Source: Hymenobacter sp. ISL-91
Lineage (GTDB): Bacteria > Bacteroidota > Bacteroidia > Cytophagales > Hymenobacteraceae
NCBI RefSeq assembly: GCF_018613725.1
Contig: NZ_JAGGPS010000013.1
Location: forward strand, 106,143 to 149,229
DNA: 43,087 nucleotides
Reading direction: 5' to 3'
Made by a program: the position numbers and the translations under genes. The notes under the pieces are model-generated. The model saw only the letters and a program-made list of their open reading frames with translations, had not been told where the DNA came from and did no database searches. Shown here one piece after another: positions 7,463 to 15,622 of the stretch; the first letter of the stretch is position 1; every line of letters begins with the position of its first letter.

Positions 7463-8602
7463 ATGCACACCCGCGCCCCATTTCCCCTCTCCATCCTGTG
7501 CCTGTCCGACAGCTGGGGCGGGCTGGAGCTGAACACAGCCCGGTTTGCCGGCTGGATGGTGGCCCGGGGCTGGCCGGTGCAGGTCATCACCCGCGCCGGC
7601 TCGCCGCTGGCTGCCCGCGCCGCCGAGTTGGGCGCTACCGTAATCACGCTCGAAAACCCCTGGAAAGCTCTCGACGTGCCAGCGGCCGGCCGACTGGCCA
7701 AGGCGTTGCGCGACTTCGGGACGCGGGCGCTGCTCATCAGCCGCAACGGCGACCTGGGCCTGGCCGTGCTCTGCCGACAGCTGTACCTACCGAACTTGCC
7801 GCTGATATATCAGCAGCACATGCAGCTGGGGCTGGCCAAACGCGGACTGGTGCACACGTTGCGCTACCGGGCGCTGGCGGCCTGGCTGGCCCCACTGCCC
7901 GGCCTGGCCCGGCAGGTGCTCGAAAAAACGCGCCTAAGTCCCGAAAAACTGCACGTAGTGCCGCTGGGCGTCGAGCTGGAGAAGTTCGCCGACGCGCAAC
8001 TGACCACCGCCGAAGCCCGCCGCCGCTTGCAGTTGGAGCTGCCCACCGGCACTGTGCTGCTGGGCCTCATCGGCCGCCTCGACGATGGCAAGGGGCAGGA
8101 TTTCGTGCTGGAAGCCCTGCCGACGTTGCGCCAACAGTTTCCGCAGCTGCACCTGTTGCTGGTGGGCGAGCCTACCCGCAATGAGGGCAGCACCTACGCC
8201 GACGCCCTTCACACGCGCATCCGGGAGCTGTCCCTGACCGAAGTGGTGCACCTGCGCGGCTTCACGCCCCAGCCCGAGGTAGCGTACCGGGCCCTCGATA
8301 TCTCCATCACGGCCTCCCCCAACGAAACCTACGGCATGGTAACCATCGAGGCGATGGTGGCCGGCCGGCCCGTACTGGGCGCAGCGGCCGGCGGCACCCG
8401 CGAGCTGCTCGACGACAACCGCACCGGCCTGCTGTTCGAACTCCACAACCAGGCCTCCTTCGCGGCGGCCGTAGCGCGGCTGCTGCAGGAACCGGGTCTG
8501 ATGGCGCGTTTAAGCGAGGCCGGGCAGCAGGAGGCCCTGGCTACCTATTCGCACCACCGGCAGTGCGAGCTGACGGAACAAATCCTCTGGTCGGTGGTGT
8601 AA
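7463..8602 (+). CDS. Glycosyltransferase family 4 protein
   Basis: This 379-residue GT-B fold retaining glycosyltransferase of the GT4 class transfers a sugar from a nucleotide-sugar donor. The N-terminal acceptor domain begins with PLSILCLSDSWGGLEL, carrying the glycine-rich loop. The linker HVVPLGVELEKF precedes the donor domain, which contains LGLIGRLDDGKGQDFVLEAL, LRGFTPQPEVAYRALDI and the E-x7-E signature in NETYGMVTIEAMVAGRPV that binds the donor nucleotide. No membrane helix or signal peptide is present, so it should act on the cytosolic face of the membrane. The acceptor is unknown and there is no polysaccharide cluster around it. The start at ATG 7463 rather than 7436 is set by the promoter box between them. 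Confidence 0.9.
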   Translation: MHTRAPFPLSILCLSDSWGGLELNTARFAGWMVARGWPVQVITRAGSPLAARAAELGATVITLENPWKALDVPAAGRLAKALRDFGTRALLISRNGDLGLAVLCRQLYLPNLPLIYQQHMQLGLAKRGLVHTLRYRALAAWLAPLPGLARQVLEKTRLSPEKLHVVPLGVELEKFADAQLTTAEARRRLQLELPTGTVLLGLIGRLDDGKGQDFVLEALPTLRQQFPQLHLLLVGEPTRNEGSTYADALHTRIRELSLTEVVHLRGFTPQPEVAYRALDISITASPNETYGMVTIEAMVAGRPVLGAAAGGTRELLDDNRTGLLFELHNQASFAAAVARLLQEPGLMARLSEAGQQEALATYSHHRQCELTEQILWSVV

Positions 8603-8609
8603 TTGCGGG

Positions 8610-8617
8610 TATCTTTG
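8610..8617 (+). promoter_or_regulatory. -7 box TATCTTTG for the DUF3109 gene
   Basis: A consensus -7 box 18 bases before ATG 8636, placed just after the glycosyltransferase stop codon. It supports separate transcription and rejects the upstream TTG at 8603 as a start. Confidence 0.6.
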
Positions 8618-8635
8618 CAGCGAGAAAACGACCAG

Positions 8636-9217
8636 ATGATTCAAATTCAGCACACGCTCATTTCCGACGACGTTCGGGACAACTTTTTCGTCTGCAACCT
8701 CGAAGCCTGCAAGGGCGCGTGTTGCGTGGAGGGCGACCTGGGCGCGCCCCTGGAGCCCGAGGAACTCGACATCCTCAACCAGGAATACGACAACATTAAA
8801 CCCTTCCTCACCGACGCCGGCCGCGCCGCCATCGAGCAGCAGGGCCGCTACATCAAGGACTGGGAAGGCGACTTCAGCACCACTACCATCAACGACCGGG
8901 AGTGCGCCTACGCCCTCTACGACGAGCGGGGTATCCTCAAATGCGGCATCGAGCAGGCCTACCTGGCCGGAGCTACCAGCTTCAAAAAGCCCATCAGCTG
9001 CCATTTGTACCCCATCCGCATTACGAAGTATGACGGCTTTGAGGCCCTTAACTATGACCGTTGGAGTATCTGCTCGCCCGCCTGCTCGTTCGGCGCAAGC
9101 CTGGGCGTGCGCATCTACCAGTTCCTCAAGGAACCGCTGATCCGCAAGTACGGCGAGGGGTGGTACGGGGAGTTGGTGCAGGAGATTGAGCAGGGCAGCG
9201 ACACACCTGCAGGATAA
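8636..9217 (+). CDS. DUF3109 family protein (cysteine-rich, metal-binding-like)
   Basis: This 193-residue cytosolic protein belongs to the DUF3109 family, related to the YkgJ-type zinc/iron-chelating cysteine cluster proteins. Conserved cysteines are visible at residues 20, 25, 29 and 30 ([13 protein letters not shown]), then in [28 protein letters not shown] and [10 protein letters not shown]. Such a set is typical of a metal or iron-sulfur binding site. The function is not established; I infer only metal binding. The protein covers the family length and is not truncated. It is followed by an intrinsic terminator and then by the convergent accC gene. Confidence 0.85.
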   Translation: MIQIQHTLISDDVRDNFFVCNLEACKGACCVEGDLGAPLEPEELDILNQEYDNIKPFLTDAGRAAIEQQGRYIKDWEGDFSTTTINDRECAYALYDERGILKCGIEQAYLAGATSFKKPISCHLYPIRITKYDGFEALNYDRWSICSPACSFGASLGVRIYQFLKEPLIRKYGEGWYGELVQEIEQGSDTPAG

Positions 9218-9246
9218 GGTTGATTCAATTTCGCACCAACGCAAAG

Positions 9247-9283
9247 CGGGCTGCCTCACGCAAATGAAGCAGCTCGGTTTTTT
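9247..9283 (+). terminator. Intrinsic terminator after the DUF3109 gene
   Basis: Arms CGGGCTGC (9247-9254) and GCAGCTCG (9269-9276) pair over 8 bp with one G-T pair, followed by a run of six T (9278-9283). Confidence 0.7.
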
Positions 9284-9306
9284 GCTGTACTAGGTAGCTG
9301 TTTAGG

Positions 9307-10656
9307 CTATTTCAATTGCGAAAAGTCGAAGGAGTCTTCCAGGAACTTGGTCGTAAAGTCGCCCGCCTTGAACTGCTCGTTATCCATCAGGGCGAGGTGG
9401 AAGGGGATGGTCGTTTTCACGCCTTCCACCACAAATTCGCTTAAGGCGCGCTTCATCTTCACGATGGCCTCTTCGCGGGTCTGGGCCACGGTGATGAGCT
9501 TGGCAATCATCGAGTCGTAGTTGGGCGGAATCTGGTAGCCGGCGTACACGTGCGTATCCACCCGCACACCGTGGCCGCCCGGAATGTGCAGCACCGAAAT
9601 GCGGCCCGGCGACGGCCGGAAGTTATTGGCCGGGTCTTCGGCGTTGATGCGACACTCCATGGCGTGCAGCTGCGGGAAGTAGTTGGCCCCCGAAATCGGG
9701 ATGCCGGCCGCTACCTTAATCTGCTCTTTGATGAGGTCGTAATTCACCACTTCCTCCGTCACGGGATGCTCCACCTGAATGCGGGTGTTCATCTCCATAA
9801 AGTAGAAGTCGCGGTTTTTGTCCACCAGGAATTCTATGGTGCCCACACCCTCGTAGCCAATGGCGGCAGCGCCGGCAATGGCCGCCGCACCCATCCGCTC
9901 GCGCAAATCGTCGGTCATGAAGGGCGAGGGCGCCTCCTCCACCAGCTTCTGGTGGCGACGCTGAATCGAGCAGTCGCGCTCCGAGAGGTGGCAGACGTGG
10001 CCGAACTGGTCGCCGCAAATCTGGATTTCGATGTGGCGGGGTTCCACCACAAACTTCTCCAGGTACATGCCGTCGTTGCCGAAAGCGGCCTTCGACTCGG
10101 TGCGGGCGTCGTTCCAGGCTTTCTCGAACTCGTCTTCGGCGTGGATGATGCGCATGCCGCGCCCGCCGCCGCCGGCCGTCGCCTTGATGATAACCGGATA
10201 CTTGATTTCGGCGGCAATCTGCTTGCCCTGCTCCACCGATTCGAGCAGACCCACCGAGCCGGGCACTACCGGTACGCCGGCGGCAATCATGGTAGCTTTG
10301 GCCGAGGCCTTGTCGCCCATGCGGTTGATCATGTCGGGCGAAGCGCCGATGAACTTGATGCCGTTTTCGTGGCACACGCGCGAGAATTCGGCGTTTTCGC
10401 TCAGGAAACCATAGCCCGGATGGATGGCGTCGGCGTTGGTGATTTCGGCGGCGGCAATCAGCTTCGGAATGCTCAGGTAGCTCTCGGACGAAGGCGGCGG
10501 GCCGATGCACACGGCCTCGTCGGCGAAGCGTACGTGCAGGCTCTCCTTGTCGGCCGTCGAGTACACGGCCACCGTTTTGATGCCCATTTCCTTGCAGGTC
10601 CGAATCACGCGCAGCGCAATTTCGCCCCGGTTAGCAATCAGTATTTTTTTGAACAC
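9307..10656 (-). CDS. accC: Acetyl-CoA carboxylase, biotin carboxylase subunit AccC
   Basis: AccC carboxylates the biotin of AccB using ATP and bicarbonate, the first half-reaction of malonyl-CoA formation. The 449-residue length is exactly that of the family. Visible signatures are the N-terminal [17 protein letters not shown], the ATP-grasp glycine loop [25 protein letters not shown], the [20 protein letters not shown] segment, and the metal/catalytic stretch [15 protein letters not shown]. It is the last gene of the DUF177-rpmF-plsX-fabH-efp-accB-accC cluster. A 104-base gap to accB contains an A/T-rich inverted repeat. The carboxyltransferase genes accA and accD are not in this window. 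Confidence 0.97.
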   Translation of the reverse strand: MFKKILIANRGEIALRVIRTCKEMGIKTVAVYSTADKESLHVRFADEAVCIGPPPSSESYLSIPKLIAAAEITNADAIHPGYGFLSENAEFSRVCHENGIKFIGASPDMINRMGDKASAKATMIAAGVPVVPGSVGLLESVEQGKQIAAEIKYPVIIKATAGGGGRGMRIIHAEDEFEKAWNDARTESKAAFGNDGMYLEKFVVEPRHIEIQICGDQFGHVCHLSERDCSIQRRHQKLVEEAPSPFMTDDLRERMGAAAIAGAAAIGYEGVGTIEFLVDKNRDFYFMEMNTRIQVEHPVTEEVVNYDLIKEQIKVAAGIPISGANYFPQLHAMECRINAEDPANNFRPSPGRISVLHIPGGHGVRVDTHVYAGYQIPPNYDSMIAKLITVAQTREEAIVKMKRALSEFVVEGVKTTIPFHLALMDNEQFKAGDFTTKFLEDSFDFSQLK

Positions 10657-10665
10657 GGCGTTGGG

Positions 10666-10758
10666 AATTATGAATTTTGGATTTTGGATTATGAATTTCG
10701 AATTAGAAGGATGATGTAAACAGCCAATTCAAAATTCAAAATTTAAAATTCATAATTA
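10666..10758. repeat. AATTATGAATTTT-type A/T-rich inverted repeat, copy 1
   Basis: Repeated units such as AATTATGAATTTTGGATT (10667 onward) and their inverse AATTTAAAATTCATAATT (10740-10757) can pair over about 35 bases around a GC-richer centre. It fills the gap between accB and accC. A related copy lies at 11862-11970, and a more distant one between tRNA-Ser and tRNA-Pro. Confidence 0.75.
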
Positions 10759-10760
10759 AC

Positions 10761-11249
10761 TCAGACTGCTTCAATCAAAAACAGCGGCTGGTCGTACTCG
10801 ACAGGCGAAGCATTTTCCACCAGCGCCTTCACGATGCGGCCTGACTGCTCGGCTTCGATTTCGTTGAAGAGCTTCATGGCCTCAATGATGCAGATAACCT
10901 GGCCTTTCTCTACCATATCGCCCACCTGCACAAAAGCCGGGGTTTCGGGGCTGCTGCTGCGGTAGAACGTGCCAATCATCGGCGACTTAAGCGGGGTGCC
11001 ATTGCTGGCGGCCGGAGCAGCGGGGGCTTCGGCCGCTACAGGAGCGGGAGCAGCAGCCGGGGCTGCCTGAACAGCGGCGGCCGGAGCAGGAGCCGGGGCG
11101 TGCGCAGCGGCCGGAGCGGCCATCGTCACGGTTTTGGTGCTGGGGTCGCGCTGTACCGAAATTTTAAACTCTTCGGTTTCGATGTTAACCTTGTTGAGGC
11201 CCGATTTGGCGATGAAATCAATCAGGTCCTGGAGTTCTTGGGCTTTCAT
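10761..11249 (-). CDS. accB: Acetyl-CoA carboxylase biotin carboxyl carrier protein AccB
   Basis: AccB (162 residues) carries the biotin that shuttles CO2 from AccC to the carboxyltransferase. The N-terminal helical domain begins [18 protein letters not shown] long Ala/Pro linker (about 44-84) follows, then the biotinyl domain (about 86-162) with the thumb-containing [12 protein letters not shown] and the biotinylation site EAMKLFNEI, with Lys126 as the target. ATG 11249 was chosen because the family always starts just before this helical domain; the in-frame extension to 11357 is Pro/Ser-rich and overlaps the end of efp. It lies 43 bases downstream of efp and is probably co-transcribed. Confidence 0.95.
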   Translation of the reverse strand: MKAQELQDLIDFIAKSGLNKVNIETEEFKISVQRDPSTKTVTMAAPAAAHAPAPAPAAAVQAAPAAAPAPVAAEAPAAPAASNGTPLKSPMIGTFYRSSSPETPAFVQVGDMVEKGQVICIIEAMKLFNEIEAEQSGRIVKALVENASPVEYDQPLFLIEAV

Positions 11250-11292
11250 GGCAGAGGGAGAAAGGCGTAGCCGGTGGAATGGTTGAGGTGCG

Positions 11293-11856
11293 TTACTTAA
11301 CCCGCTCGACGTAGCTGTAGTCGGCGGTTTTAATCCGAATCTTGGTGTCGGTGTCAACGAACAGGGGCACCTGAATGCGGGCTCCCGTCTCGACGGTAGC
11401 AGGCTTGAGCGTGTTGGTGGCCGTGTCGCCTTTCAAGCCGGGCTCGGTGTACGTTACCACCAGCTCCACGGTAGTCGGCAGCTCGGCCGTGAGGGGCTGC
11501 TCGGTTTCGGCGTGGAAAAGGATGCCAACTTCCTGGCCTTCCTTCATCAAATCGGCGAAGGGCACCATGGCTTCGGGCAGCACCACCTGCTCGAAGGTCG
11601 CATTGTCCATGAACGTAAAGCCGTAGTCATCTTTGAACAGGTACTGGTGGGGGCGCTGCTCCACGCGGGCCGTTTCAATTTTTACCCCGGCGTTGAAGGT
11701 GTTATCGAGGGTGCGGCCGGTTTTGATGTTGCGCATCTTAGTGCGCACAAATGCCGGGCCCTTACCAGGCTTTACGTGCTGAAATTCGGTGATGACATGC
11801 AGCTCGTTGTTGTAATTGATTACGAGCCCGTTTCGGAAATCTGCGGTGGTGGCCAT
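11293..11856 (-). CDS. efp: Elongation factor P
   Basis: EF-P (187 residues) binds between the P and E sites of ribosomes stalled on polyproline and restores peptide-bond formation. The three-domain form is complete: the N-terminal KOW-like domain with the tip loop KPGKGPAFV, where Lys32 is the position modified in many bacteria, then the OB-fold domains ending with [15 protein letters not shown]. No modification gene (epmA, epmB or ymfI type) is visible nearby. The efp-accB-accC order is a widely conserved neighbourhood. The upstream gap to fabH is filled by an A/T-rich inverted repeat that could separate transcription or processing units. Confidence 0.96.
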   Translation of the reverse strand: MATTADFRNGLVINYNNELHVITEFQHVKPGKGPAFVRTKMRNIKTGRTLDNTFNAGVKIETARVEQRPHQYLFKDDYGFTFMDNATFEQVVLPEAMVPFADLMKEGQEVGILFHAETEQPLTAELPTTVELVVTYTEPGLKGDTATNTLKPATVETGARIQVPLFVDTDTKIRIKTADYSYVERVK

Positions 11857-11861
11857 TCTAT

Positions 11862-11970
11862 GTTGAATTATGAATTTTCAATTATGAATTAAGAATTAAA
11901 AACGCAGGAATTAGAATTTGGCAGGTAACAGCTACGTCGAAAGGTCAATTTAAAATTCCTAATTCAAAAT
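11862..11970. repeat. AATTATGAATTTT-type A/T-rich inverted repeat, copy 2
   Basis: The left arm starts AATTATGAATTTTCAATT (11863-11880) and the right arm ends AATTCAAAATTCTTAATT. They pair imperfectly over about 30 bases around a centre of about 45 bases. It fills the fabH-efp gap. The sequence family matches 10666-10758. Confidence 0.75.
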
Positions 11971-11972
11971 TC

Positions 11973-12977
11973 TTAATTGCTCGAAGCGCCATCGTATGCC
12001 CACTTAAGGTAGAGCGCACCCCAAGTGAAGCCGCCACCGAAGGCAGCAATGATGAGGTTGTCGCCTTTGCGCAGCTGCTGCTCGTAATCGGAGAGGCAGA
12101 GCGGGATGGTGCCGTTGGTAGTGTTGCCGTAGCGGTGGATGTTGAGCATCACCTTTTGGGGGCCGATGCCTACGCGGTTGGCCGTGGCATCGATGATGCG
12201 CTTGTTGGCCTGATGAGGCACGAGCCAGTCGATGGTTTCGGCCGTGAGGCCGTTGCGCTCCGATACCTGCGCCGCTACATCGGCCATGTTTTTCACGGCA
12301 AACTTAAACACGGCCGCGCCCTCCTGGTGCACGTAATGCTCCCGATTAGCCACGGTTTCGGCCGACGGCGGACGCCGCGAACCACCGGCCTTCTGATGCA
12401 GGTACTGCTCGCCGTTGCCGTCGGAGTGCAGCTCCTGATCGAGCAGGCCCAGGCCTTCGTGGTTGGGTTCGAGCAGCACGGCCCCGGCGCCGTCGCCGAA
12501 GATGATGCAGGTAGAGCGGTCGGTATAATCGATGATACTTGACATCTTATCGGCTCCTACTACTATCACCTTCTTGTAGGTGCCGGTGGCGATGAACTGC
12601 GCCCCGGTGGCCAGCGCGTACATAAAGCCCGAGCAGGCCGCCTGCATATCGAAGCTGAAAGCCTTGGTAGCCCCCACGGCCGCCGAAATGATGTTGGCCG
12701 TGGCCGGAAACACCAGATCGGGGGTGGTAGTGGCACAGATAATCAGGTCGATATCGGCAGCCGCCACGCCGGTTTTGGTCAGCAGGTTTTGCACTGCTTT
12801 CACGCCCATCACCGAGGTGCCCTGGCCTTCGCCCTTCAGTATATGCCGCTCCTGAATACCCGTGCGGCTCAAAATCCACTCGTCAGTCGTATCAACCAAT
12901 GTTTCCAGTTCCTGGTTGGTGAGCACGTAGTCGGGCACGTAGGCACCCACCCCGGAAATGGCGGCGGTAATCTTCAT
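11973..12977 (-). CDS. fabH: Beta-ketoacyl-ACP synthase III FabH
   Basis: FabH condenses acetyl-CoA (or a branched acyl-CoA) with malonyl-ACP and starts fatty-acid synthesis. The 334-residue protein has the full Cys-His-Asn triad: Cys115 in [11 protein letters not shown], His255 in [12 protein letters not shown] and Asn285 in [12 protein letters not shown]. The glycine-rich end [12 protein letters not shown] is also normal. ATG 12977 ([16 protein letters not shown]) is preferred over the in-frame start at 13010, which adds 11 residues not found in the family. It lies 76 bases downstream of plsX on the same strand. In Bacteroidota FabH often accepts branched primers, but this cannot be read from the sequence. 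Confidence 0.97.
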   Translation of the reverse strand: MKITAAISGVGAYVPDYVLTNQELETLVDTTDEWILSRTGIQERHILKGEGQGTSVMGVKAVQNLLTKTGVAAADIDLIICATTTPDLVFPATANIISAAVGATKAFSFDMQAACSGFMYALATGAQFIATGTYKKVIVVGADKMSSIIDYTDRSTCIIFGDGAGAVLLEPNHEGLGLLDQELHSDGNGEQYLHQKAGGSRRPPSAETVANREHYVHQEGAAVFKFAVKNMADVAAQVSERNGLTAETIDWLVPHQANKRIIDATANRVGIGPQKVMLNIHRYGNTTNGTIPLCLSDYEQQLRKGDNLIIAAFGGGFTWGALYLKWAYDGASSN

Positions 12978-13053
12978 GAGTGGAGCAAAGAGACAAGAGA
13001 TACGGCTCACAAAAAGTCCGGCCTCCCCAAAGGAAACCGGACGAAGCCGAAAA

Positions 13054-13995
13054 TCAGGACTTGAAAGTAGCTTTAATTTGGTCGGAAATACCGGCCGTGG
13101 CCATTTGGTAGCCTTGCAGCAGCATATTGCTGATGGCTTTGGGCGTGCTTACGCCGTGCCCGATAATGGCATTGCCGTTGACGCCCAGGATGGGAGAACC
13201 GCCTACCGACTCGTAGTTGAACTGTTCGAAGAACGGGTCGTGGAAGTTTTTGTCAACCAGCGCATCGTACACCGACTCTGCCATCTTCAGCAGCACGTTG
13301 CCCGTAAAACCGTCGCAGATGATAACGTCGGCTTTTTCGTTGAACAGGTCGCGGCCTTCGATATTGCCGATGAAGTTGATATGCGGGTTGACTTTGAGCA
13401 GCTGGTGAGCCGCCTGGGTGGCAGCTGTGCCTTTGCCTTCTTCCTCACCCAGGTTCATCAGGCCAACTTTGGGCCGCTCGATACCCAGCACATACTGGGC
13501 ATATAAGGAGCCCAGCTCGCCGAACTGCTCCAGCATTTCGGGTTTGCAGTCGGCGTTGGCGCCCACATCGAGCATGATGCAGGTGCCACCGTGCAGCTTA
13601 GGAACAAAGTTGGCAATGGCCGGGCGCAACACGCCGGGCACCGCCTTCACGCTGAACATGGCACCCACGAGCATGGCTCCGGTGTTGCCGGCCGAGCAGA
13701 ACGCCTCTACCTCGCGGGTGGCCAGCAGGCGGTAGCCCACGGCAATGCTGGAATCCTGCTTGTGCTGGTAGGCTTTAGCCGGATGCTCGCCCATCTCAAT
13801 GATCTGCGAAGCGGGCACCAGCGTAAGGCCCTCGGCGGCAGCCCCATGCGCGGTCAGCAATGGCCGCACGGCTTCCTCCTGACCAATAAGCACAATCTGA
13901 GCCTTGCCTGCCAGCTGCTGAGCGGCAAGCACGGCCCCATCGACGGCGGCTTGGGGAGCAAAATCGCCTCCCATTGCGTCCAGGGCTATTTTCAT
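13054..13995 (-). CDS. plsX: Phosphate acyltransferase PlsX
   Basis: PlsX converts acyl-ACP to acyl-phosphate for PlsY, the first step of phospholipid synthesis. It is a peripheral membrane enzyme. The 313-residue protein starts with [21 protein letters not shown], the family's N-terminal signature. It contains [40 protein letters not shown] and [15 protein letters not shown], all conserved in PlsX. The gene sits between rpmF and fabH, the standard arrangement in many bacteria. A 123-base gap to rpmF contains an AGCT-type hairpin repeat. Confidence 0.97.
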   Translation of the reverse strand: MKIALDAMGGDFAPQAAVDGAVLAAQQLAGKAQIVLIGQEEAVRPLLTAHGAAAEGLTLVPASQIIEMGEHPAKAYQHKQDSSIAVGYRLLATREVEAFCSAGNTGAMLVGAMFSVKAVPGVLRPAIANFVPKLHGGTCIMLDVGANADCKPEMLEQFGELGSLYAQYVLGIERPKVGLMNLGEEEGKGTAATQAAHQLLKVNPHINFIGNIEGRDLFNEKADVIICDGFTGNVLLKMAESVYDALVDKNFHDPFFEQFNYESVGGSPILGVNGNAIIGHGVSTPKAISNMLLQGYQMATAGISDQIKATFKS

Positions 13996-14035
13996 GAAAG
14001 AAAAGTCAAGAGGGTCGAAAATTTTTGAGCCGTCA

Positions 14036-14108
14036 ACTAATAGCTGTTAGCCGTTAGCTTCTGTTTTGGCAAAAGCTAACAGCTAACAGCTATCGGCTAT
14101 CAGCTTAA
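14036..14108. repeat. AGCTGTTAGCT-type hairpin repeat, copy 2
   Basis: The left arm AATAGCTGTTAGCCGTTAGC (14039-14058) and the right arm built from AGCTAACAGCTAACAGCT (14074-14105) are inverted around a short centre. It lies between rpmF and plsX. Confidence 0.75.
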
Positions 14109-14118
14109 AAAAGAAAGG

Positions 14119-14343
14119 CTATTCGTCGTCGCTATCGAGCGGGGCGGCAGCAGATACGGGCGCGTAGTCTTTGATGGCTACTTTACCGTTCAGGTACAAG
14201 TCGCCATCTACTACGTAGGCCTTGTGGCGCAGGTGCAGCTCGCCGGTGGCCGAGCACAGAGTTACCGCTTTGGGGGTGAGCTTGTAGTGGCTGCGACGTT
14301 TGTCGCGGGTGGCGGAGGAGGTCCGGCGTTTAGGATGTGCCAT
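14119..14343 (-). CDS. rpmF: 50S ribosomal protein L32
   Basis: L32 (74 residues) begins with the family signature MAHPKRRTSSATRDKRRSHYK, followed by CSATGELHLRHKAYVVDG. Only one cysteine remains, so this is a form without the four-cysteine zinc site. The C-terminal tail AAPLDSDDE is acidic and longer than in the shortest L32 proteins. The gene follows the DUF177 gene by 55 bases and precedes plsX, the usual DUF177-rpmF-plsX-fabH order. Confidence 0.95.
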   Translation of the reverse strand: MAHPKRRTSSATRDKRRSHYKLTPKAVTLCSATGELHLRHKAYVVDGDLYLNGKVAIKDYAPVSAAAPLDSDDE

Positions 14344-14398
14344 GGGTCAAAAAAAGTAAAAAAGAAACGTTAAAAAGGGTAAGGGCCAGCAAAGGCCG

Positions 14399-14929
14399 TT
14401 AGTTCAGATTGCGGAGCGCGTTCCAGCGCGGATCGGCGTCATCCTCGTCGTCGTCGGCATCCTCGCCGCGGGTCGTAAAGATGAGCTTGGTGGTGGCGTC
14501 GGGCTCATCGTCGGGCTCGTTCTGGAAACGCGGGTGCAGCTTCTTCATCGGCAGGGCCAGACCCACAAAATCGAACAGGTGCTGGGCCAGCGGAAGCGTC
14601 TGGGTGTCGGGCGTGATTTGCAGCACGTTGTCGTCGAGCTCCTTGTTCTCGTCGCCGAAGCGTACCAGCAGTTGCTCGTGGGCCTCAATATCCTGATCGT
14701 AGTCGTCGAGGCTTCGGTCGCACACCTGGCGCACGGTGCCTTTCAGGGAGAAATCAACGGTGATAAGGCGCTCGGTTTTGTGCAGCGTTACGTCCACCTG
14801 CACGTTGCCGTCCGGAATCAGCTCCTGATCGAACTGCTCGAAAAAGGCACGATCAAGCGTGAACTCGAAGTGGTGCGTTTTATCGGCCAGCCGGGCTATA
14901 TTGATGGTAGTGGGCGAATCCTTTTTCAC
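14399..14929 (-). CDS. DUF177 (YceD-like) domain protein
   Basis: This 176-residue acidic protein of the DUF177/YceD family is encoded upstream of rpmF. YceD-like proteins have been linked to 23S rRNA or large-subunit assembly, but the role here is inferred from family and position only. Features seen are the N-terminal INIARLADKTHHFEF, the cysteine in VRQVCDRSLDDYDQ, and the acidic tail EDADDDEDDADPRWNALRNLN that ends family members. I chose the GTG at 14929. The first in-frame ATG (14962) lies upstream of a consensus -7 box (14950-14957), and homologues begin with a Lys-Lys-Asp-like start as seen after this GTG. Confidence 0.85.
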   Translation of the reverse strand: MKKDSPTTINIARLADKTHHFEFTLDRAFFEQFDQELIPDGNVQVDVTLHKTERLITVDFSLKGTVRQVCDRSLDDYDQDIEAHEQLLVRFGDENKELDDNVLQITPDTQTLPLAQHLFDFVGLALPMKKLHPRFQNEPDDEPDATTKLIFTTRGEDADDDEDDADPRWNALRNLN

Positions 14930-14949
14930 GGGAGGTAGTGGCAGGGGGG

Positions 14950-14957
14950 CAAAAGTA
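14950..14957 (-). promoter_or_regulatory. -7 box TACTTTTG of the DUF177-rpmF-plsX-fabH cluster
   Basis: Consensus TAnnTTTG on the minus strand, ending 20 bases before the GTG at 14929. It is the only good promoter box seen at the head of the lipid/translation cluster. Confidence 0.6.
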
Positions 14958-14998
14958 GGCACTTTTGCCCGGTATGTACAAGAGGGTGCGGGGTGGGG

Positions 14999-15367
14999 TC
15001 AGGCGTTCTTCAAAATGAAATCCGACGGTATTCCCAGCCGCTCATACAGGCGTTTGGCTAAGTCGAGGGTTACGCGGCGCTTGCCGCTCAGGATCTGCGA
15101 GAGGCGCCCGGCGGGCACTTCGAGCAGTTCGGCCAGCTCCTTCTGCTTAAGACGCATCTGCTGACGCTTGAGCTCAATCATCTCGGCCAGCGAGGTGGGC
15201 AGGTTTGGAATCGGGAGCAGCCCTAGCTTGCCTTCGTAAATATCGAGGGCCGCAATCAGGGTGCGAAACTCAGTTTCCAGCACCGTGTTGCCTTCCACGC
15301 CAGCAGCTGCCAGCGCATCGAGGCGGCGCAGGGCAGTGCGGTAGTCAACGGGAGTCTGGAGGAGCAT
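14999..15367 (-). CDS. HigA-like XRE-family regulator without a visible toxin partner
   Basis: This 122-residue protein has an N-terminal helical region with the HigA-type pattern (DYRTALRRLDALAA, then LETEFRTLIAALDIYE) and a C-terminal helix-turn-helix (KRQQMRLKQKELAELLEV, then GRLSQILSGKRRVTLDL). The layout matches HTH-type antitoxins of the HigA family that repress their own operon and neutralise a HigB mRNA interferase. No HigB-like gene lies on either side: upstream is a 255-base gap with repeats and downstream the DUF177 promoter. It is therefore either a solitary regulator or an antitoxin relic. A -7 box (15455-15462) and a GC-rich hairpin lie in its leader. Confidence 0.8.
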   Translation of the reverse strand: MLLQTPVDYRTALRRLDALAAAGVEGNTVLETEFRTLIAALDIYEGKLGLLPIPNLPTSLAEMIELKRQQMRLKQKELAELLEVPAGRLSQILSGKRRVTLDLAKRLYERLGIPSDFILKNA

Positions 15368-15418
15368 TTGTCTGAACTGTTAGCTACTAGCTTTTAGCGG
15401 GTAGCTAATGGGCAAGCA

Positions 15419-15448
15419 AAACGCCGGAGCCTAGTGGTTCCGGCGTTT
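15419..15448 (-). promoter_or_regulatory. Hairpin at the 5' end of the HigA-like transcript
   Basis: Ten-bp perfect arms (15419-15428 and 15439-15448) extend by three further pairs to leave a TAGT loop. On the minus strand the hairpin starts a few bases after the -7 box and is followed by TTTTGCTTG. It could act as an attenuator, an operator for the autoregulator, or a 5' stabiliser. AGCT-type repeat fragments fill the remaining leader (15375-15405). Confidence 0.5.
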
Positions 15449-15454
15449 CTGCTG

Positions 15455-15462
15455 CAAAGGTA
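15455..15462 (-). promoter_or_regulatory. -7 box TACCTTTG of the HigA-like gene
   Basis: Consensus TAnnTTTG read on the minus strand, about 88 bases upstream of the ATG at 15367. Confidence 0.55.
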
Positions 15463-15544
15463 AAGCACAATTCCGAAACAGCAAACAAAATTTCGATTTT
15501 GAAAAGAAAGTTTCGATATGGGGTTATTGGTTGATGGAGTGTAT

Positions 15545-15599
15545 AAACGTCATTCAGAGTATACTCCACTAGGCGCAGCATGTTCTGCATGACGTTTAT
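15545..15599. repeat. Short inverted repeat ATAAACGTCAT
   Basis: Eleven-base arms at about 15543-15553 and 15589-15599 pair. An alternative stem GGAGTGTA/TATACTCC overlaps the left arm. The core begins GTCATTCAGAG like the long hairpin repeats elsewhere, so this may be a decayed member of that family. It lies downstream of pdxA and may help end its transcript. Confidence 0.45.
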
Positions 15600-15622
15600 C
15601 CTCACCTCATTACCCCTGCTAC

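Noticed and set aside
15405..15605. 66-residue open frame upstream of the HigA-like gene as a possible HigB toxin
   Set aside because: The translation has no HigB/RelE pattern and runs through a repeat, the promoter box and the leader hairpin.
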